Origin: Telopea speciosissima
Taxonomy: Eukaryota > Streptophyta > Magnoliopsida > Proteales > Proteaceae
Length of the DNA: 64,000 bases
Direction: 5' to 3'
NCBI RefSeq assembly: GCF_018873765.1
Contig: NC_057916.1
Coordinates: 27,999,501-28,063,500 of the forward strand
Below the pieces are notes generated by a model. The model was not told where the DNA came from, searched no databases, and saw only the letters and a program-made list of their open reading frames with translations. The translations under genes and the position numbers were made by a program. Positions 1 to 11,670 of this stretch are shown here, one piece after another; the first letter of the stretch is position 1; every line of letters starts with the position of its first letter.

Positions 1-933
1 ATAAGGACACTCCCCTTATCGTGGTACAAATCTTAACAGTTTTAATATATTTCCAACATTGACATGATCAAAACTAATGTGGTGTACAACCATTCCCCCT
101 CCCCACCCCCTACCAAAAAAAAAAGTTTATGGTGAACAACAAAGATTACACTTTATAATCACCTAAACAACTGCTACCTAGAGTAAAATAAACAAAAAAA
201 AAAGAAAAGAAAAAGAAAGGCGAGGGTGGGGGGAGAGGTTCCTGGAAGACTGTAAAAAAGTTTCAAGCTAAGGGGCAGATTATAGAAATGAAATTTCTGT
301 TCCAGTGCCAACTAAATCTCAGCAAATTGGTCATAGGACTTGCGGTAGTACAATTTGATTAAGTCCAATTCAACTGTAAATTTAAGGTCTTTCAATAAGA
401 ACATTGAAACAACGGTAGGAACCCACCTGATCTATTCTTTAACATTGTAATAATTAACTGCCGGATACGAACCAGCTCTCCTAGGAAAGCCCATCGCATA
501 AAAACCACATCTATGATTTCTCCTTACAATTTTTAGCTTATTATCATAATGTCTGATAAAAAGAGAATTAACCAGAAAAGAAAAGACTTTTTAACAGACG
601 AAAGAAAAAAATAATTTGAATAGCATGACAATATCCTTCGAGTTGTTAGATTTATTCATGTACAGGCTATAGCACCATTTTATTCAAACAACCCTGAAAG
701 CTCATTAGCGATCAACAGGAATTGATAAGAGAAGAAGCATGCCAATTCACGAACAGCTACTATCAACAAAAGAGAAATGTGGGAGGGGGGGGGGGAGAGT
801 ACGAGAGGCCCCTAAGAAGCTGAAACCCTAATTCTTCAAATTACAGAAGACCATGACAGAATAGCTAGCCAAAGAAACCATAAAAATTAAAATAAAAAAA
901 AAAGGGGGGGAAATCTGGAAGAAAAGTGCTGAC
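1..933 (-). other. Intron 1 of the palmitoyltransferase gene (partial)
   Basis: AT-rich non-coding sequence with short A, C and G runs, for example a G-rich run at 782-796. I see no DHHC motif or other coding block on either strand, which fits a first intron that continues beyond the left edge. Nothing else is recognised. Confidence 0.5.
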
Positions 934-1206
934 CTTGCGCTTGATCTCATGGATCGGAGTCTCGGCATCTTCAATGTCGGGCATGAAGCTAGGTGGAACA
1001 GGGCCTGGGTCCCTCAGGATGGCAACGGCGTAATTGAAGACGCACATGCAAGCTGTGACAGTTAAAATGAAGGCGTTCAAGAGACCCGAAGACGTACTGA
1101 TACCGAACCAGTCGTCTATGAAGATAAAGACGGTGGTGTAATAAATGTAGCAACTAGCCGAAAAAACCACGAGCACGGGAAGAGAGATGCTGCAGCCCCG
1201 CCTCAT
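934..1206 (-). CDS. DHHC palmitoyltransferase (PAT15/PAT16-like), first coding exon only
   Basis: The ATG at 1206 opens 91 codons that end in HEIKRK, directly before a good splice donor (AAG|GTCAGC, exon end 934). Two hydrophobic segments (about residues 8-30 and 42-62) are followed by the cytosolic RDPGPVPPSFMPD stretch, which in plant protein S-acyltransferases of the PAT15/16 group precedes the DHHC cysteine-rich domain. The family adds palmitate to cysteines of membrane proteins at Golgi, vacuole or plasma membrane. The catalytic DHHC exon is not in the window. It should lie left of base 1, so 1-933 reads as intron 1. Reading past 933 gives low-complexity sequence and is not coding. Family assignment is firm; the exact paralogue is inferred from remembered similarity. 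Confidence 0.82.
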
Positions 1207-1603
1207 GGTTATCGGATTTTATTCAACGAACACAATAGGTCTGCCGGCGCAGGCGTCCTTGTGAGTTGTGAGCTAATAACGCACTAAGGGCAGCAAGAGG
1301 ACCCACAAACGGAATTGTCACCGTTTATGAAAGAGAAAGACGAGAGTGTTTTGCAGAGACCCGACGAGGAGGGACTTCTGGAACTGGAAAGGGCGGTGGC
1401 GGTGTGTCATGATTGGGGGTCGGAGCCACCGGCGTTTACCACGACGGCGTCTCCGTTTAATCCTACCTTCCTATTCTGTGTTTAACAATGATTTCCCCAA
1501 AAGGCAGGCCCGAGTAAATACTAGTACCGTTTTTAATCCATACCAATCATTAGTACTAAATTGACCTTCGTTCCTTCTTGTTAAAGGGTCGATTGGATCC
1601 GGC
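1207..1603. other. 5' flank of the palmitoyltransferase gene
   Basis: About 120 bases upstream of the ATG at 1206 probably hold the 5' UTR. Beyond that is ordinary non-coding sequence. Small open frames here show no recognisable protein features. No TATA box is convincing. Confidence 0.35.
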
Positions 1604-2193
1604 TAGGGGTGTCAATCGGTCGGGCTCGGTCGGTCACAATCGGGCCTAGCTGAGCCTCACCAATTTTACAAGCTGCATCGTGTCAGCCGTTTAGGCATTC
1701 GGGCTTGCTTTGGGGCGGGCATGAGTGCGGTTTCATTTGGATCGGTCGATGTTCGATCTTTAATCGGGCTTGACCTTATTCGGGCTAAACGAGGCCTAAA
1801 TCGGGTCTAAAACGGGTTAATGAGTCGTTTAACTCTAAACGGTCTCTAAACAGTGTGGGCTTACTAATTGACATCTAAGAAAGTAAAATCTAAAAACTAA
1901 AACTAAGCCTCATCTCACCTATGTTAAATGTATCTAACCAATAAATGTCAAAGACCAACAAAGAAACAAACAAAAAAAAGGGAATTTGGAGGGAAGGGAA
2001 GGGAAAGTTTATAAGTTAAAGGGTCGATTGGATCGGGCTATCACAGGGCGGTCTAGGTCGGGCGCCCGACGGGCTAGGAACCCACACCGGGATCGCTCGA
2101 TTACTAAATGCCCTAGGCCTTATGCCAGGCCTCGCGCCGCCCGGGCGCTACGGCTCGGCCCGGCCCCGGCCGCCCCAGGGATTGACACCCCTA
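1604..2193. mobile_element. Degenerate hAT-like non-autonomous element (about 590 bp)
   Basis: The left end TAGGGGTGTCAAT (1604) and the right end ATTGACACCCCTA (ending 2193) are perfect 13-base inverted repeats, a form common in plant hAT-type MITEs. The interior is rich in CGGGCT-type motifs and codes for nothing. The flanking 8-mers (GATCCGGC and ATTGTATT) do not match, so the target duplication is lost or the ends belong to nested copies. A 17-base string AAAGGGTCGATTGGATC occurs just outside the left end (about 1584) and again inside (about 2020), which points to a composite. Confidence 0.55.
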
Positions 2194-2800
2194 ATTGTAT
2201 TAGTACAAAGGCCACGACACTGCTACGAAATTTGACAAAGGAAACCATATAAACAAAGGAAATTACAAATTCGGATAATTTCCTAATTGGCAAAAGACCA
2301 ACTCCTCAAATAAGAGGGGAAAAAAAAAAAGAATTACAAAACAATTATGTTTTACATGATAAGAAAGTAAAACCTAACCTACTTGTTTTGTAATTATTAT
2401 CCGTTACGGAAAAGGCTGAAAGGGTTCTCTAAGCAAGTTAGAATACACCAATGAAGTGCAACAAAATGGTATTGGATGTTGAATGACAATGTTTTTTTTT
2501 TTTGGTTGAAATTGTTTAATGACAACTTAGGCATGTGGGAATTGATTAGAACTCATAGTAGAGTTCATCGTTAAAAGCTAACCATTAAGGAGATGACACT
2601 TAAGTCTTTTGAACTCTTCATATCGAGCTATTCACATCTGATGTGGGATAATTGCCTTCTTGGGAAACCCCAATTGGGTGAAGCAATGAGAGAGTAGAGA
2701 AAAAAAAAAAATTATACCCAATTAAGAAAAAAAATAAATAAAAAATTTCCCCCATAAATTATATACCCTTATTAAATAATAATTTTCTCAAAATAAAAAA
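2194..2800. other. Non-coding intergenic sequence
   Basis: AT-rich intergenic DNA with A and T runs. No gene, terminal repeat or tandem array is recognised. Confidence 0.4.
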
Positions 2801-3020
2801 AAAAAATTTTCCCCCCCCCCACCCCCCCCCCCCCGACCCCCCCCCCCCCCCCCCATCCCCCCCCCCCCCCCCCCCCTTCCCCCCCCCCCAAAAAATCAAA
2901 AAAAAATTTTTCCCCCCCCCCCCTCTGGGTCCCCCCCCCCCCTCCCCCCCCCCCCCCCCCCCCTTTCTTCCTTTTTCCTCTTCAAACAACCCCCCCCCCG
3001 CGCCTTCCCCCCCCCCCCCT
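2801..3020. repeat. Interrupted poly-C tract, probably a sequencing or assembly artefact
   Basis: About 220 bases consist almost only of C runs broken by short A, T or G groups, bordered by A and T runs. The antisense reading gives a glycine-rich frame that is only a reflection of poly-G. Such long mixed homopolymers are rare in plant DNA and typical of unresolved consensus. Confidence 0.7.
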
Positions 3021-3059
3021 TTTCGGGGGGCATATAGCCAGATAGCATTGTAGGGAAAG

Positions 3060-3160
3060 AAAAAAGCATGCACCAGGACTATTTGTGATTGTGTGATTGT
3101 GCATCCCCTTTTTCTCTCACAGCCCGGTGGGAGCTAACCCCGCGTACCATTCAACCCGGC
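3060..3160 (+). repeat. Fragment of a gypsy LTR related to the 38852/46867 LTRs
   Basis: The order of words GCATGCA, GACTAT, GTGATTGTG, TGTGCATCCCC and GAGCTAACCCC at about 3065-3145 matches the end region of the large LTRs at 41150-41230 and 49180-49260, with scattered differences. It looks like a short relic of a related gypsy LTR. Boundaries are approximate. Confidence 0.5.
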
Positions 3161-3250
3161 AAAACCACAGCAAAAATAGGGGTGGGGTGGTCATTTCCTA
3201 CATGCAAGATAGGAGCCAAATCCCAAAGAGAGGGGGTGAGAAGTTGGAAA

Positions 3251-3484
3251 TGTTAGAATGAATCGATCCGAATAGGGACAAAATCCCAAAAGCCAGGATC
3301 TCCATAGGGCATTCAAGAACACAATCAAATAAATAATAGAAAATAGGGATAGAACCACCAGCCTTGTTTCGCATCCATAGTGATGATGATTGCAACGGAA
3401 AATACATAACAAAGATCTAGGAGCTTTCCCTCTATTCCCAAAGTAACTGGCCTGATGTGAATACCAAATGCTCAGGGACGACGA
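3251..3484 (-). repeat. Copia-1 3' LTR, truncated to 234 bp
   Basis: This segment aligns base for base in length with 8751-8984 of the 5' LTR, with few substitutions. The part corresponding to 8985-9271 is missing and replaced by about 45 bp of other sequence before the end of the coding region. The outer edge and its target duplication are intact, so the deletion was internal and came after insertion. Confidence 0.85.
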
Positions 3485-3532
3485 TGAAAAGAAACTTTAA
3501 ATTACAATGAAGCAAAACAAAACAAACTCCCA

Positions 3533-6500
3533 CTAACTAACCACATCCCATGATGCAACTAAGCCCATGCTCATGACATGTCTCTCAAAAACACAAGGGC
3601 GAAGACCTTTGGTTAGGGGATCTGCAATCATATCATCTGTACTAATATGCTCCACTGCAATGTCACCTGCCTTTACTCTCTTCTTTATGGTCAAATACTT
3701 GACCTCCATGTGTTTAGACTCTCTAAGTCCTTTATTGTTGTTTATAACCAACACAGTAGAGCTGTTATCACAGTATATCTGGATGGGTCTATCCACAAAA
3801 TCTACAATGGTCAACTCCTTTATGAGATTTCTGAGTCAAATAGCCTGAGTTGCAGCCCCATAGCATGCTACAAACTCTGCCTGCATAGTCGAAGTGGTCA
3901 CCAATGTCTGCTTTTTACTCGTCCATGATACTGCCCCTCCTGCCATCAAGAAAACATAACCTGATGTGGATTTCTTATCATTCTCACAGCCAGTAAAGTC
4001 AGAGTCTGTATACCCCACTAACTTGAGTTCAGGAACGTGTCTGTAAGTCAGCATATAATCTCTTGTCCCCTTTAAGTACCTCAATACTTTCTTGGCAGCA
4101 ACCCAATGGCTAAGACCAGGATCTGACTGATACCTGCCAAGAAGTCCCGTCACAAAAGCAATATCCGGTCTGGTACAGACCTGAGCATACATGATACTAC
4201 TAAGTGCGCTAGCATAAGGCACCTTCTTCATTTCATCCCTCTCAGCTTCATTTTTCGGGCATTGTGTCGAACTCAGTTTGTCACCCTTGAGAATAGGAAC
4301 ATTCCCAGGTTTGCAATCCAGCATACTGAACCTCTCCAGAACACGATCAACATAAGCCCTCTGAGAAAAACTTAATAAACGGCGAGAACGATCCCTATGG
4401 ATCTCAATCCCAAGAACAAAAGAGGCCTCACCAAGGTCCTTCATGTCAAATTCCCTAGATAAAAGTTGCTTTGCATTATGTAACATCCCTAGGTCACTGC
4501 TTACAAGCAGGATGTCATCCACATACAGAATGAGAAAACATAATTTGCTCCTACTAACCTTGTGATATATACACTGATCCACTTTGTTTTCCTTAAAACC
4601 AAACGAAGTCACAACACTGTCAAATTTCAGATACCACTGCCTAGAAGCTTGTTTGAGACCGTAGATAGACTTCTTGAGTCTACACATAAGATGATCTGAA
4701 TCATCCACTGCAAAACCCTCGGGCTGAACCATATAGACTTCCTCATCAAGATTGCCATTGAGAAAAGCGGTTTTAACATCCATCTGATGCAGCTTCATAT
4801 CAAAATGAGCTACCATTGCCATGATCACCCTGAAAGAATCCTTCGAGGAGACTGGAGAAAAGGTCTCATTGTAGTCTACTCCCTCTCTCTGAGTGAATCC
4901 CTTGGCTACCAGTCTGGCTTTAAACCTCTCAATTTTTCCTTTGGAATCTCTTTTGGTTTTATACACCCATTTGCAACCAATGGGCTTAAAACCTTTAGGT
5001 AAATCAACAAGCTCTCAAACATCATTATGTTTCATCGATTGCATTTCATCTCTCATCGCATCTATCCACAAATCTGTCTGAGGACTAGAAACAGCGCCTG
5101 AATAAGTAACTGGATCGACCACACAACCAATGTCATAGTCATGTTCTCCCAGATAGACCTCATAGATAGGTGATATAGCTGACCTTCTCTCCCTGGTGGA
5201 TCTCTGTAATGGTGTCACTATTGCCTCAACCTGAATCTGAGGAATCTCAGCTGGAACTGCATCAATGATAGGATCCTCAACCGCATCCTGAATAAGAGGA
5301 ATCTCATCAGGTGCTACATGAATATTGGGGACGGTATCAATATCAGGCTCCTGAACTCCAGCAGGTGTAACCAATGGCACAGTATGCCCCACATCCGTTT
5401 GAATAAGTAGAAGAATAGGTACCGATGTACCAACCATATGACTATCTTGAACAGTCTGAGAACAATCATTCTTTTTTGCCATATCAAATTCCAGAAACTT
5501 CGCTGTCTGTGACTCCACAATCCTAGTGCCTCCGTAGGGATTATAAAATTTATATCCCTTCGAATGATCTGGGTAGCTGACAAAATAGCCACGAGTAGTC
5601 TTGGGATCCAATTTGTTTAAAGTCGGATTATACAACTTCACTTCTGCAGGGCACCCCCAAACTCTAAGATGGTTTAAACTGGGTTTACGACCGGTCCACA
5701 ACTCAAAAGGTGTAAGAGGAGCAGCTTTAGTAGGGACACGGTTAAGGATATAAAGAGCAGTTTTCAAGGCTTCACCCTATAAGAACTTAGGTAAATTTGT
5801 CCTACTAACCATACTCCTCACCATGTCCATAAGGGTACGGTTACGCCTTTCGGCAACCCCATTTTGTTCAGGACTTCCTAGCATAGTAAACTGACTAACT
5901 ATTCCAGAATCCTCAAGGTATTTGGCAAACAAGCCCTTAAGGTCAAGCATCGCCATGTCGCCATAATACTCACCCCCACGATCAGATCTAATAATTTTAA
6001 TAACTTTCCTAACTGTTTCTCAACTTCAGTCCTAAAAATCTTGAACTTGTCAAGAGATTCAGATTTTTCTTTAATTAAGTACATGTATCCATATCGGGAA
6101 TAGTCATCTGTAAAAGTGATGAAATAAAAATTGTTACACAATATGGTTCAATAGGGACCACTGATGTGAGTGTGAATGACCTCTAACAGGTCAGAACTAC
6201 GGACTGCAGTTTTCTTCTTTATTTTGGTCTTTTTTCCCTTACAACAGTCTACACAAGTTTCTAGATCACTTTCGAGAGTAGGCAGGATGGCAGACTTTAT
6301 CAGCCTTTCCACTCTTGCCTTAGAAATATGACCTAGCCTCTTATGCCACAATGTGAAAGACCGTTCTTTAGGTAAGGGTCTTTTAGAAACAACGCTTTCA
6401 ATATTACAGGAGACGTAGATATCAGTGGGAGACAAACACAATCTGTACAATCCGTTGGACATAAAGCAGGAACCAACTTTAGTTGAATTAAAAAATAAAT

Positions 6501-6825
6501 TAACCATAGTATTCTTTATTTCAAAATAGAAACCACTAATGTCCAAAACTGAAACCGAAATTAAATTCCCCCTAAAGGACGGTACATAAAAAGTGTTCTT
6601 TAAAGTCAATTTAAAACCAGAATCTAATAATAAATTGACATCTCCCACGAACTCTACGTCAGAATGTCCATCATTTCCTACGACCAGCCTTGATTCATCC
6701 TTGTTTGGCCTCCTCCGATTTATGAACCCCTGTATGGTAAAAGCAACATGGTTAGTTGCATCGCTATCTAGCCACCAAGAACTGGATGGGGCTTCTGATA
6801 GATTGGATTCACAAACAAAAGCCAA
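3533..6825 (-). pseudogene. Copia-1 pol (protease, integrase, reverse transcriptase, RNase H), broken
   Basis: In order from 6825 downwards: a protease with a WWLDSDATNH motif where D-S/T-G-A is usual; the GAG-pre-integrase domain (LWHKRLGH); integrase core fragments (6141-5899); the integrase C-terminal block (5767 on, LNRVPTKAAPLTPFELW); reverse transcriptase (4966 on, ARLVAKGFTQREGVDYNETF, catalytic YVDD); and RNase H (GYTDSDFTG, then the ADPLTKG tail). In-frame stops at 6148-6150, 5777-5779, 5015-5017 and 3836-3838 and a frameshift in the integrase core near 6010 inactivate it. Every one of these stops fits a single C-to-T or G-to-A change (CGA or TGG to stop). Confidence 0.92.
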
Positions 6826-6947
6826 AGAATCATTACCTAATGGCTTTTTACTCTTACGGGCTTTGGAAGTAAAAGGCGAGTAGGGCTTTTTCTCTTTCTT
6901 GATTTCTCTTCCTCGGACACAACCCTAGAAATTAGGTCATTAATGCT

Positions 6948-7465
6948 CTAGACTCCATCTTGGGAAATATAGTTGATTTTTATGATGCCAAATTCAGAAG
7001 GTAGGGTATTTAAGGCTTGATGGACAATTAGGGCATCTGGAAGAGGAATGTCTAAGACCTTGAGTTTAGTTTGGTAATCAACCATCCTAATAATGTAATC
7101 CCTAACACCCCCAGAACCATCATATTCCATATTAAATAACCCTTGCAGAAGTGTCCCAATCTCAGTATTCGATGAAACTTTGTATCTCTTGGAGATTGCA
7201 TCTAGCAATTCCCTGGCAGTACATTTCTCGAGCGACCACTTTTTAGGTGTTCCGGTATCGACCTCTTTATGGGACGATATCTTGAGTCGATTACTCTTTT
7301 GCCATGCGGCATGCCTGAGACTTTTCATCCTCAGTACTATCGTGATTAGTTCCATTAGTGTATCCATAACAACGGACGTATGCACATCGCCATTTCCATA
7401 GCAAACATAATGTCCTCTTTCCACTTCTTAAAGTTTGACCCAGTGAGGAGCTCAATAGTAACCAT
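6948..7465 (-). pseudogene. Copia-1 gag, frameshifted
   Basis: The start ATG at 7465 opens MVTIELLTGSNFKKWK, the typical copia gag beginning in which a conserved tryptophan block binds the capsid fold. The frame is lost near 7380-7330 and gag similarity resumes in another frame (AAWQKSNRL, then the UBN2-type region to 6948). In an active element gag forms the virus-like particle. This copy cannot make a full product. Confidence 0.8.
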
Positions 7466-8735
7466 GTTATTATTAACAGAGAAGGTGACTAAAAATTTAA
7501 ACAATGAACAGTACAATAATTAAAATGATGCAAATACAGCTTGAAAACTTTATAAGCTAATGAGAATTTTACACACATCATTGTGAAAACACCTTTGGGC
7601 TGAATTCTCAATATGTAATTGTAAAAATCCCTACATACCAATGGCCATGGGAATACAACTCAACTTTCAAAATCCACTACCTTTGGGTGTGCAGAATTCT
7701 AGGGTCAACCTATTCACATGCATACTGTATATGTACCCCTTCAAGTACCAATACATAATCACCACCTTTGGGTGTATGACCACATATCAGAGTTGAAGGA
7801 CATCCCACAACTGTATAAAATCGGAGTTTCACAAATCCAACAAGGAATGTCGTTTTGGCGGCTGCATCCTGTCAAAAACATGAAACCCTCTTTCGGGATT
7901 TTCCAAAATTACTTACATCCTTAAACAATGTGTTATTTTATAATTTATGACAAGTGGCTTTAAATGTCTTAAAATTAACATAAAATAATAATAATTCTGT
8001 TAATCAAAGTAGGTATTCCAGCAAGTCAGAAATTGATTCGGTTCCCAATAGAACAAATCGATAAATTACATAAAAGGGCATGCATAAAAAAATATCAAAA
8101 GTATTTAAAATATGCATATCTGATCAAAATAGAGGGCACCACTGTGTAGAGCACAGAAAAACAGAGCCAATGCAAAAAAGGGGACCCCAAACGGAGTCTC
8201 GTAGCCCCCAGAAAGCCCGGTCAAAGTTCAAGTCTAAATCCGATTGACTGTACTGGTCAAACCGGTCCAAAAAGTCAAACAAAATCAATTCGGTTCAACC
8301 CCGGTTCGGGGCAGGTCCGATCGGGTTCGGGTCAGTCCTGTCCGGGTTAGAATTTGGGTCAACGGGTCAGAAAATGGGTCAACCCAACGGCGCACGTTAG
8401 CATTTCTATGTATCTGTCAGGGGCGCACGATAGCAAAACCCCAGATTCTTTTTTTTTTTTATTTTAAATAAACCTGACGGTGAGTGAGATCATCCGCCGG
8501 ACGTAGCCGGCGGTGATCCACCCATCAAAAATTCTAAAATTTTGTGCTCTACGCACCCATGTGGTCAGATTCTGTTTTCGCCGGCTAAAAAAATTGGCAG
8601 AATGCCAGTGTCCGTACGGGTTTGTGAAAAACTGAAAAAAACCCTAAAAACCTTGATTCGAATCGAAAAATTTTTGATTCCCTTATTATGTTCGATTATT
8701 TTGAATCCATATAGGTTCAAGAACGGATCTATGGA
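7466..8735 (-). other. Copia-1 untranslated leader
   Basis: Between the primer-binding site and the gag start lie about 1.27 kb without coding potential, including repeated GGTTCGGG-like words at 8280-8350. This is long for a copia leader. No second element edge is seen in it. Confidence 0.5.
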
Positions 8736-8748
8736 GACTCTGATACCA
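8736..8748 (-). promoter_or_regulatory. Copia-1 primer-binding site (tRNA-Met initiator)
   Basis: On the minus strand the bases next to the 5' LTR read TGGTATCAGAGTC, two bases from the LTR end. This is the standard plant copia priming site for reverse transcription from initiator tRNA-Met. Confidence 0.9.
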
Positions 8749-8750
8749 CA

Positions 8751-9271
8751 TGTTAGAATGAATCGATCCGAATAGGGACAAAATCCCAAAAGCCAGGATC
8801 TCTATAGGGCGTTCAAGAACACAATCAAATAAATAATAGAAAATAGGGATAGAACCACCAACCTTGTTTCGCATCCATAGTAATGATAATTACAGCGAAA
8901 AATAAAGAACAAAGATCTAGGTGCTTCCCCTCTATTCTCAAAGTAACTGGCCTGATGAGAATACCGAATGCGCAGGGACGACGAACACTGAATATCTCCC
9001 TCTCTTTCAAGAATGCACTCCTCAATAGCAATTGAGAATAATAAGTTGTGTTGGGTAGAGGGGGGACCTAGCTCTCCTTATATAGTAATTCCTATAGGGT
9101 CTGACTCATCACAGTCCCAATAGGAATCTATCTGGCCCACACTAAGCTAGTCCACATTAGACTTCTAATATAACTTAATGACCCCACTTTGTTAGACCAA
9201 AATCCTAATTAGCCTGATTTAGGGATTTAATTATGTCCATATGAAATTTTATTAGAACTAAAATTCTAACA
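8751..9271 (-). repeat. Copia-1 5' LTR (521 bp)
   Basis: The LTR begins TGTTAGAAT and ends ATTCTAACA as read on the plus strand. In element orientation a TATA motif (TATATAA, 9078-9084) lies in the middle, where a U3 promoter is expected. The inner edge at 8751 is two bases from the primer-binding site. Confidence 0.9.
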
Positions 9272-9276
9272 GGAAA

Positions 9277-9800
9277 TCCTCTAAAACTTCATGTGTAACT
9301 CTATTCCTTCGCACTTCTCATCATTGTCACTTCCAGGGTGGAGCTCTTATGAACCTCTACTTTATCTTGGTTTCAGACGAAAAATCCAGAGGAGATTATA
9401 GTTGTGCCAAGAGCCTCTGAGACCATGAGCCACATCCACACAAACTCTTCAAGAAAGAAGCATTGGCGTTGTCGATTTCAAGAAAGCATCGCGGATGTGG
9501 TCAAGAGGGTCACTAAATTTGATTGGAGAACTTGTAAAGAAGCCGGAATGATCAAGTTTTGATTGATTTATATCTCTAGTGTTGTGATGCTGTAAACAAG
9601 ATCATTGCCCACATCAATCATCTTCAGGTTGTGTTTTTATCTCTCTTCACTCTTTCTTGGCACTTGTTTATTGATTTTTGCTTCAATCTCATGAAATTAT
9701 TAGCTGTAAAAGCTTGAGGATCTGAGGCATGTTGGCAAGTAGAAAGATGGGGCTGAGGATAGAGAGAATGGAGCACAAAGAGAGATAGAGTGGAGCACAG
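9277..9800. other. Non-coding intergenic sequence
   Basis: No recognisable gene, terminal repeat or RNA gene. Short frames exist on both strands but none shows a domain or splice context. Confidence 0.4.
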
Positions 9801-10330
9801 AGAGAAGGAGTGTAAAGAGCGAGAGAGGGCGGAGATGTGAGAAATGAGCGGACCATTGGACATGGCCAAGTTTCCTCATCTTCCCGGCAAGAGTCCCACC
9901 AAAATTGATGGGATTTTGAAGGGGATGGGGTGAAGGCAAGCCATAGGAAACCCTAATACCCTGAGTATGTTTTGGGTAAGCATTTATCCAAACATCTTCA
10001 TTTTCTTAACTTCCCACCCCACTCACCTCTCAACAAACAAATGGGGCCTTCAAGTTTTGGGGTAAACATTTGGGATTCTAATGCTATGTGGGTCATATGT
10101 TTGAATTTTGCTTTTGAATCTTGATTACATATTTATGGGAGAGATTTTTTTGAGCAAGCAGTATAGAAGAGTGTATCAATAAGGTGTGGTGGAATGGTTT
10201 TTTACATAAAAAGGTTGCAAGGTCATTTTATGTGAGGAGAGAGATAGAGAGAGATAGAGAGAATGAATGCTAGCATACCCATTCTGGCATCACAGAGAAC
10301 CTTTTTCCTATATGGGGGAGGTTTTTATGA
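9800..10330. repeat. Copy 1 of a diverged direct duplication
   Basis: Words in the same order recur in 10800-11670: the GGACCATTGGA, CCCACCAAAA and GATGGGATTTTGAAGG block; TATGTTTGAATTTTGCTTTTGAAT; then AGAGAACCTTTTTCC. The copies are clearly diverged, so the duplication is old. It contains GA-rich stretches and no coding region. Confidence 0.6.
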
Positions 10331-10799
10331 GTAAACAGCATAAGAGGAACATACAAACTTTTTTTTTTTGGTAAATCAGAAGAACAAACTAATGAGGTGC
10401 AACAAAATGATAACATACATTCAAAGACAATAAGGTCATGTAATGAGCGAAGGCAAGAAATAGACACAAAGGTGCTAGCATACCCAACCCCGAGGGTTCA
10501 AAGAACCATCTCATTAGTTAATGAGTTAGCCTTTACCAAATCCCAATTCCATTCCATCCACCCCTGATCCATCGCTCTCCTAGCTTTTCATTTTCGTTTT
10601 TTTAAGAACTAGAGTTACTTCTCTAGAGAAATTATAGCCCAATTGTATTGCACGGTGTGATATAATCATAATTTTTTATTTCCTTCCCCTGTTTGTCTGC
10701 CAATGAATGTAAAGTGATTAAGTTTGGGGTGGATGGGATAAATTCACTATTCATTCCCACACTAATTCGTTTGGTTAGATTTTAATCGGAAATGTTCTA

Positions 10800-11670
10800 G
10801 AAAGGGAGAACGAGAAGTGAGGGCGGAGGAGAGAGAGAGACCATTGGAACCCAAGTTTCCCTCGTCGACCCTACAAGATTCCCACCAAAACTAATGGGAC
10901 TTTGAAGGGATGGGATGAAGGCAAGGCACTAATAGGAAACCTAACACCCTGAGTGTGTCCAATTACATTCTCACCCAATGAATTTAAACATATTTTTGCA
11001 TGTTTTTAGAAATGTTGTCACGAATCCTGCATTATATAGCCTCTCACCTAGGGTTGTAAATGGATCGGATTCGGCTCGGATAGTGCTATATCCGCATCTG
11101 TATTCGATTAGCTATCGGACGGATTCGGATAGTGCTAAACGGATACGGACACGGATACAGATCGGATATTTTATCCGTTTACATGTAAATATAGCTTTTC
11201 GGATAGCTATAGCCTATCCATATCCGCATCCGTTTAGCTTTCGGACGGATTCGAAGAGTGCTAAATAAATACGGACACGGATACGGAAACGGATTTTGAC
11301 TATTCATTTATACCCCTAGTCTCACCTCACTAAAATCTTGACCTTTTAGGATTGGTGTGTGGTTTGTGTGATTACATTTTCATAAAAAATAAAAAAAATA
11401 AAAAAAGTTTTGGGTAATCCGAGGATTCAAATTTTAAATACAATGTGGGTATACTATATGTTTGAATTTTGCTTTTGAATTTTGATTACATATTTTCAGA
11501 AGAGGATTCTTTGAGCAAATGGCATAGAAAAGGGTACCAACAAAGTGAGGTAGAATGATTTCAATGTTTCATATATGGGAGGGCATCGAAGTTATTTCAT
11601 GTGAAAAGAAAGAGAGAGAATACTAGTGTACCCTTCCTAGCGGGTGAGAGAACCTTTTTCCCATACTTAC
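10800..11670. repeat. Copy 2 of the diverged direct duplication, split by a MITE
   Basis: It matches 9800-10330 in order but is longer because the 270-bp MITE at 11049-11318 inserted into it. No coding region is seen. Confidence 0.6.
11049..11318 (+). mobile_element. hAT-type MITE, 270 bp (family shared with 19270-19533)
   Basis: The ends TAGGGTTGTAAAT and ATTTATACCCCTA are inverted repeats. The 8-bp flanks CTCTCACC and GTCTCACC match at 7 of 8 positions, the target-duplication size of hAT transposons. The interior repeats CGGATTCGGATAG-like words and has no ORF for a transposase. Confidence 0.88.

Larger units (their letters stand above)
3251..9271 (-). mobile_element. Copia-1: Ty1/copia LTR retrotransposon, complete but decayed
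   Basis: Both LTR edges (TGTTAGAAT...ATTCTAACA) and a perfect 5-bp target duplication GGAAA (3246-3250 and 9272-9276) define a 6,021-bp element on the minus strand. A primer-binding site complementary to initiator tRNA-Met adjoins the 5' LTR. Domains run in copia order: gag, protease, integrase, reverse transcriptase, RNase H. Frameshifts and several stop codons break the reading frame, and the 3' LTR has lost 287 bp relative to the 5' LTR. It cannot be autonomous. Confidence 0.95.

Noticed and set aside
934..1206. Possible RNA-binding or transporter start from the two membrane spans
   Set aside because: The RDPGPVPPSFMPD motif after the second span, with the splice donor after HEIKRK, fits plant DHHC proteins specifically.
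1346..2252. Small arginine-rich frames upstream of the palmitoyltransferase exon
   Set aside because: They lie in the 5' flank and in the hAT-like repeat; GC-rich repeat words explain the open frames.
2759..3073. Glycine-rich 104-codon frame on the minus strand
   Set aside because: It is the translation of the poly-C tract and has no independent support.
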